Positions 5,407 to 7,957 of a stretch of 7,957 bases of DNA are shown here, piece by piece. Every line of letters begins with the position of its first letter. The first letter of the stretch is position 1. The stretch covers positions 1 to 7,957 of the forward strand of contig JAIYBO010000257.1 in assembly GCA_027488495.1 (NCBI GenBank). The letters are read 5' to 3'. This stretch comes from Bacteroidota bacterium. Lineage in GTDB: Bacteria; Bacteroidota; Bacteroidia; NS11-12g; UBA955. The position numbers were made by a program, and so were the translations under genes. The notes below the pieces were generated by a model that was not told where the DNA came from, ran no database searches, and was given only the letters and a program-made list of their open reading frames with translations.

Positions 5407-6719
5407 TCATTTGGCTTTACAATTTGGGGATGGTTTGCTATGCCGGGTTGATCCGGTTGGCGGCGATGTGGAACCCAAAGGCCAAGGCCATGTTATTGGG
5501 TTGGCGAGAAACCAAAACCCTGAACCGAACACAGATTCACCACCAGATCAACGGGGTGGTTTCACCATCGTTTGAATTGATTTGGATCCATTGTGCATCC
5601 TTGGGGGAATTTGAAATGGCCAAGCCCATTGCGGCCGCCTTACAGGCGGCCTCCAGCCAACGGCATGTGCTGTTTAGTTTCTTCTCTCCCTCCGGATATA
5701 ACCATGCAGTTTTAGATATCAATCAAACCAAAGTATACCTGCCGTTGGATGGCGCATCCAGCGCGAAGCGCTGGATGCAGCAATGGAACCCCCAGGCCGC
5801 AATCTTCATCCGCTACGAATTTTGGTACCATTACATGAAATCCCTCCACCAAAATCAAATCCCCGCTTTCGCCCTAGGAGTAGCCATTGCCCCCAATCAT
5901 TTCCTCCTCTCACGCATCGCCCAACCCTGGCGAAAACAACTCCAACAGTTTCAGGCCATTGGTCTCATCAATCAAAACATGTGCAAACTGGCCACACAAA
6001 ACCAATTTCACAACGCCTTCGTTTTTGGTGACCCCAAATTCAATCGCGCCGCCGAAAGAGCCCTACTCCCATCACCCCTCCAAAACCCTGACATCCATAC
6101 CAATACCAACACAGAACTCCTTCAATGGATGCGCAACAAACCCACACTCATCCTGGGAAGCGCTTGGCAACCCGAAATACAACTGCTACAACAATTTATA
6201 CAGCAATACCCTCAAGCCCTCGAAAATTGGCAAATATTGATCGCACCTCACAACCTCAACCCCCAATTCATCCAATACATACAACAAGCCTTTTCTGAAT
6301 TCCCAACCGCCATTTTTTCAGAAAATCCACCCAATAACAACCACACAATTGCCATTTTAAACACCATCGGACAGCTCGCACAATGCTATCGATTTGGTAC
6401 CATCGCCATCATCGGCGGCGCCTTTGGCAAAGGCCTACACAACACCATTGAAGCCGCAGCATTTGGCCTTCCCATCGTCTTTGGACCCAACCACAACAAA
6501 TTCCCGGAAGCATCGCAATTCATCCAAGCCGGTTTTGGATTTTCAGTCAATCACCAAAACCAATTCAACCAAACCCTGCTTCAACTCATTCAACAACATT
6601 CCCCCAATCAACCCCATCCCCTGTCTCAAAGCGCCGCCCAATTCGTGCAAAATCACATGGCAAAAATTTCGGAATTTGTCAAACTGACATACCCCCAAGC
6701 ACTAAATCAAGGGAACTAG
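5403..6719 (+). CDS. waaA: 3-deoxy-D-manno-octulosonic acid (Kdo) transferase
   Basis: WaaA (KdtA) transfers Kdo from CMP-Kdo to lipid IVA at the inner face of the cytoplasmic membrane, building the lipopolysaccharide inner core. The protein has 438 residues, near the family norm. The N-terminal hydrophobic segment (about 1-22) anchors it. In the acceptor-binding half I see CASLGEFE (64-71) with the conserved acidic Glu69, YLPLD (112-116) and RYEFWYHY (137-144). FGDPKFN (208-214) leads into the donor-binding half, with GSAWQPE (252-258), IAPHN (280-284) and GGAFGKGLHNTIEAAAFG at 338-355 followed by LPIVFGP, the CMP-Kdo site signature in its Bacteroidota form. The ATG overlaps the stop of the barrel-protein gene. 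Oddities: residues after about 140 are 23% Gln plus Asn against 11% before, and the codons switch from TTG-rich to CTC-rich Leu near 5820. Two perfect hairpins lie in the first third. No frameshift is seen. Confidence 0.95.
   Translation: MIIWLYNLGMVCYAGLIRLAAMWNPKAKAMLLGWRETKTLNRTQIHHQINGVVSPSFELIWIHCASLGEFEMAKPIAAALQAASSQRHVLFSFFSPSGYNHAVLDINQTKVYLPLDGASSAKRWMQQWNPQAAIFIRYEFWYHYMKSLHQNQIPAFALGVAIAPNHFLLSRIAQPWRKQLQQFQAIGLINQNMCKLATQNQFHNAFVFGDPKFNRAAERALLPSPLQNPDIHTNTNTELLQWMRNKPTLILGSAWQPEIQLLQQFIQQYPQALENWQILIAPHNLNPQFIQYIQQAFSEFPTAIFSENPPNNNHTIAILNTIGQLAQCYRFGTIAIIGGAFGKGLHNTIEAAAFGLPIVFGPNHNKFPEASQFIQAGFGFSVNHQNQFNQTLLQLIQQHSPNQPHPLSQSAAQFVQNHMAKISEFVKLTYPQALNQGN
5633..5651. repeat. Perfect 8-bp hairpin inside waaA
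   Basis: GGCCGCCT (5633-5640) and AGGCGGCC (5644-5651) are perfect inverted copies around a TAC loop. The stem has 7 G-C pairs in 8, so the RNA hairpin should be stable. It encodes part of an Ala-rich helix (AAALQAAS). Confidence 0.65.
5754..5778. repeat. Perfect 11-bp hairpin with GAA loop inside waaA
   Basis: GCATCCAGCGC (5754-5764) and GCGCTGGATGC (5768-5778) are exact inverted copies separated by GAA. The tip reads GCGAAGC, a sequence known from structural work to form an unusually stable mini-hairpin in DNA. It codes for about GASSAKRWM (117-125) of WaaA, so protein coding is maintained. It lies at the left margin of the abrupt composition change in the gene. Confidence 0.75.
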
Positions 6720-6821
6720 GTATAAAAACTGACATTTTTTCGCCCTCTCGGTCAGAGAATACCCATTTTTGAATTTGGCATAAGATTAGACATTTTAGGG
6801 CAAATCAAAAACAAAAATACT
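6720..6821 (+). promoter_or_regulatory. Upstream regulatory region of groES-groEL
   Basis: These 102 bp hold no gene and no CIRCE element (TTAGCACTC-N9-GAGTGCTAA is absent). They contain an inverted repeat CTGAC (6729-6733) and GTCAG (6751-6755) spaced by 17 nt; the box GACATTTT twice (6731-6738, 6789-6796); and TTTGGCA at 6774-6780, which resembles a sigma-54 -24 box (GG at 6777-6778), although the expected -12 GC reads GA at 6789-6790. The leader just before the ATG is A-rich (CAAATCAAAAACAAAAATAC). No typical TAnnTTTG promoter box is present, so heat-shock control in this organism probably uses a different element. Confidence 0.5.
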
Positions 6822-7097
6822 ATGTCAGTAAACGTAAAACCATTGGCCGACAGAGTTCTGATAGAACCTGTACAAGCCGAGCAGAAAACTGCTTCAGGAA
6901 TCATCATCCCAGACACAGCCAAAGAAAAGCCTCAAAAAGGTACCGTAGTTGCTGTAGGTCCAGGCAAAACAGATGAGCCCGTTACAGTAAAAGTGGGCGA
7001 TACTGTGTTGTATGGCAAATATGCAGGTACCGAGTTAAATGTAGAAGGCAAAGACTATCTCATCATGCGTGAGAGCGACATTTTGGCCATCATTTAA
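6822..7097 (+). CDS. groES: Co-chaperonin GroES (Hsp10)
   Basis: This 91-residue protein is a full-length GroES, forming the heptameric lid of the GroEL folding chamber in the cytosol. It starts with the typical VKPLADRVLIEP (residues 5-16), followed by the mobile loop (about 17-33) whose SGIIIP (25-30) hydrophobic tripeptide contacts GroEL, then GTVVAVGPG (40-48), VKVGDTVLYGKYAGTEL, and ends YLIMRESDILAII. The ATG at 6822 is preceded by an A-rich stretch without a Shine-Dalgarno sequence, normal in this phylum. It is followed by groEL after 28 nt and should be co-transcribed with it from the region upstream. Confidence 0.98.
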   Translation: MSVNVKPLADRVLIEPVQAEQKTASGIIIPDTAKEKPQKGTVVAVGPGKTDEPVTVKVGDTVLYGKYAGTELNVEGKDYLIMRESDILAII

Positions 7098-7125
7098 TCC
7101 TTTAACCCCTAAAAAATAACGAATC

Positions 7126-7957
7126 ATGGCAAAGAAAATAGATTTCAATCTTTCAGCCCGCGACGGTTTGAAAAGAGGTGTAGACGCCTTGGCGAATGCA
7201 GTAAAAGTAACTTTGGGTCCCAAAGGACGTAACGTAGTTATCGACAAAAAATTCGGTGCTCCACACATCACCAAAGATGGTGTTACTGTAGCCAAAGAAA
7301 TTGAATTGGTAGACCCAGTAGAAAACATGGGTGCCCAAATGTTGAAGGAAGTAGCAAGCAAAACCGCTGATGTAGCTGGTGATGGAACTACTACCGCAAC
7401 CGTATTGGCGCAAGCCATCGTAACTGGCGGTTTGAAAAACGTAGCTGCCGGTGCAAATCCAATGGATTTGAAGCGCGGTATCGACAAAGCGGTGATTGCA
7501 GCCGTAGGTAAATTGAACGAAATGACCCAAGCGGTGGGTGACGACAACAGCAAGATCGAGCAAGTAGCAACGATTTCTGCCAACAACGACAGCACCATTG
7601 GCAAATTGATCGCTGAGGCGATGAAGAAAGTGGGCAAAGACGGTGTAATCACGGTTGAAGAAGCAAAAGGCACCGAGACCACGGTTGATGTGGTTGAAGG
7701 TATGCAGTTCGATCGCGGATACTTGAGTCCTTATTTTGTGACCAACACCGAAAAAATGGAAGCTGACCTAGAGAACGCTTTCGTTTTGATCTACGACAAG
7801 AAAATTAGTAGCATGAAAGACTTGCTTCCTGTATTGGAAAAAGTAGTTCAAACTGGTAAGCCTTTGGTTATCATTGCAGAAGATATCGATGGTGAGGCAT
7901 TGGCTACGTTGGTGGTAAACCGCATTCGTGGTGCCCTCAAAATCGCTGCGGTGAAAG
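7126..7957 (+). CDS. groEL: Chaperonin GroEL (Hsp60), 5' portion
   Basis: The window holds the first 277 codons of groEL (full length about 540-550), open to the edge. GroEL forms double seven-membered rings that fold proteins with ATP and GroES. Visible family blocks are VTLGPKGRNVVID (28-40, the phosphate-binding P-loop region), KDGVTVAKEIEL (50-61, with Asp51) and AGDGTTTATVLA (84-95, with Asp86, contacting Mg-ATP), then ATISANND in the intermediate domain, VEGMQFDRGYLSPYF at the entry to the apical domain and part of the apical domain. The equatorial N-terminal part and the hinge are complete; the rest lies beyond the window. The start at 7126 (MAKKIDFN) is the usual one. Codon choice (GGT, GTA, TTG, CGT) is that of a highly expressed gene. 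Confidence 0.98.
   Translation, partial: MAKKIDFNLSARDGLKRGVDALANAVKVTLGPKGRNVVIDKKFGAPHITKDGVTVAKEIELVDPVENMGAQMLKEVASKTADVAGDGTTTATVLAQAIVTGGLKNVAAGANPMDLKRGIDKAVIAAVGKLNEMTQAVGDDNSKIEQVATISANNDSTIGKLIAEAMKKVGKDGVITVEEAKGTETTVDVVEGMQFDRGYLSPYFVTNTEKMEADLENAFVLIYDKKISSMKDLLPVLEKVVQTGKPLVIIAEDIDGEALATLVVNRIRGALKIAAVK

Noticed and set aside
5402..5411. Palindrome AATGATCATT at the barrel-waaA junction, and ATGATCAT at the ald start, as a shared regulatory motif
   Set aside because: Both arise because the two proteins begin Met-Ile-Ile encoded ATG ATC AT; coding coincidence explains them.
6729..6755. CTGAC...GTCAG repeat as a rho-independent terminator for waaA
   Set aside because: The stem is only 5 bp with a 17-nt loop and there is no following T-run; a regulatory reading is more likely.
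7035..7682. Long minus-strand open frame opposite groEL
   Set aside because: It is antisense to unmistakable groES/groEL sequence, and its Ser/Thr/Pro-rich translation is a by-product of groEL codon use.

Overview
The window reads as an ordinary chromosomal segment from a member of the Bacteroidota. The signs are a complete set of typical Bacteroidota proteins (a WaaA variant, alanine dehydrogenase and GroES/GroEL of that lineage), no convincing Shine-Dalgarno sequences, A-rich leaders, and repeated promoter-like sites of the Bacteroidota form (TTTG-like -33 box, then TAnnTTTG-like -7 box) just before start codons. Genus or family cannot be fixed by eye. There are no rRNA or tRNA genes, transposases, CRISPR arrays or phage genes.

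Layout. At the left edge (1-150, minus strand) is the start of a secreted or cell-envelope protein that runs out of the window. A 217-bp divergent intergenic region separates it from seven complete genes and one partial gene, all on the plus strand: a GNAT-fold acyltransferase with a TTG start (368-1327); an exported papain-fold (C1) peptidase of the PepC/bleomycin hydrolase type (1359-2576); alanine dehydrogenase ald (2620-3735) followed after 7 nt by a YbfF/ABHD11-like alpha/beta hydrolase (3743-4516); a probable outer-membrane beta-barrel protein (4555-5406) overlapping by 4 nt the Kdo transferase gene waaA (5403-6719); and the chaperonin operon groES (6822-7097) and groEL (7126 to the window edge, first 277 residues).

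How the genes work together. The barrel protein and waaA are translationally coupled and both serve the outer membrane (a surface protein and lipopolysaccharide inner-core assembly). groES-groEL is a standard heat-shock operon with its own 102-bp upstream region and no CIRCE operator. ald and the hydrolase probably share a transcript. The GNAT protein, the peptidase and the ald unit each appear to have a separate short-leader promoter, often overlapping the end of the preceding gene.

Most notable. I see no novel multi-gene system. The signals worth a second look are at DNA level: a perfect 11-bp hairpin with a GAA loop inside waaA, at the point where the gene's strand composition and codon choice shift from G/C-balanced to strongly C-rich and G-poor; a second perfect hairpin 100 bp upstream in the same gene; a 13-bp near-perfect inverted repeat ending on the start codon of the peptidase gene; and a run of promoter-like boxes so close to start codons that the transcripts would be leaderless or nearly so.
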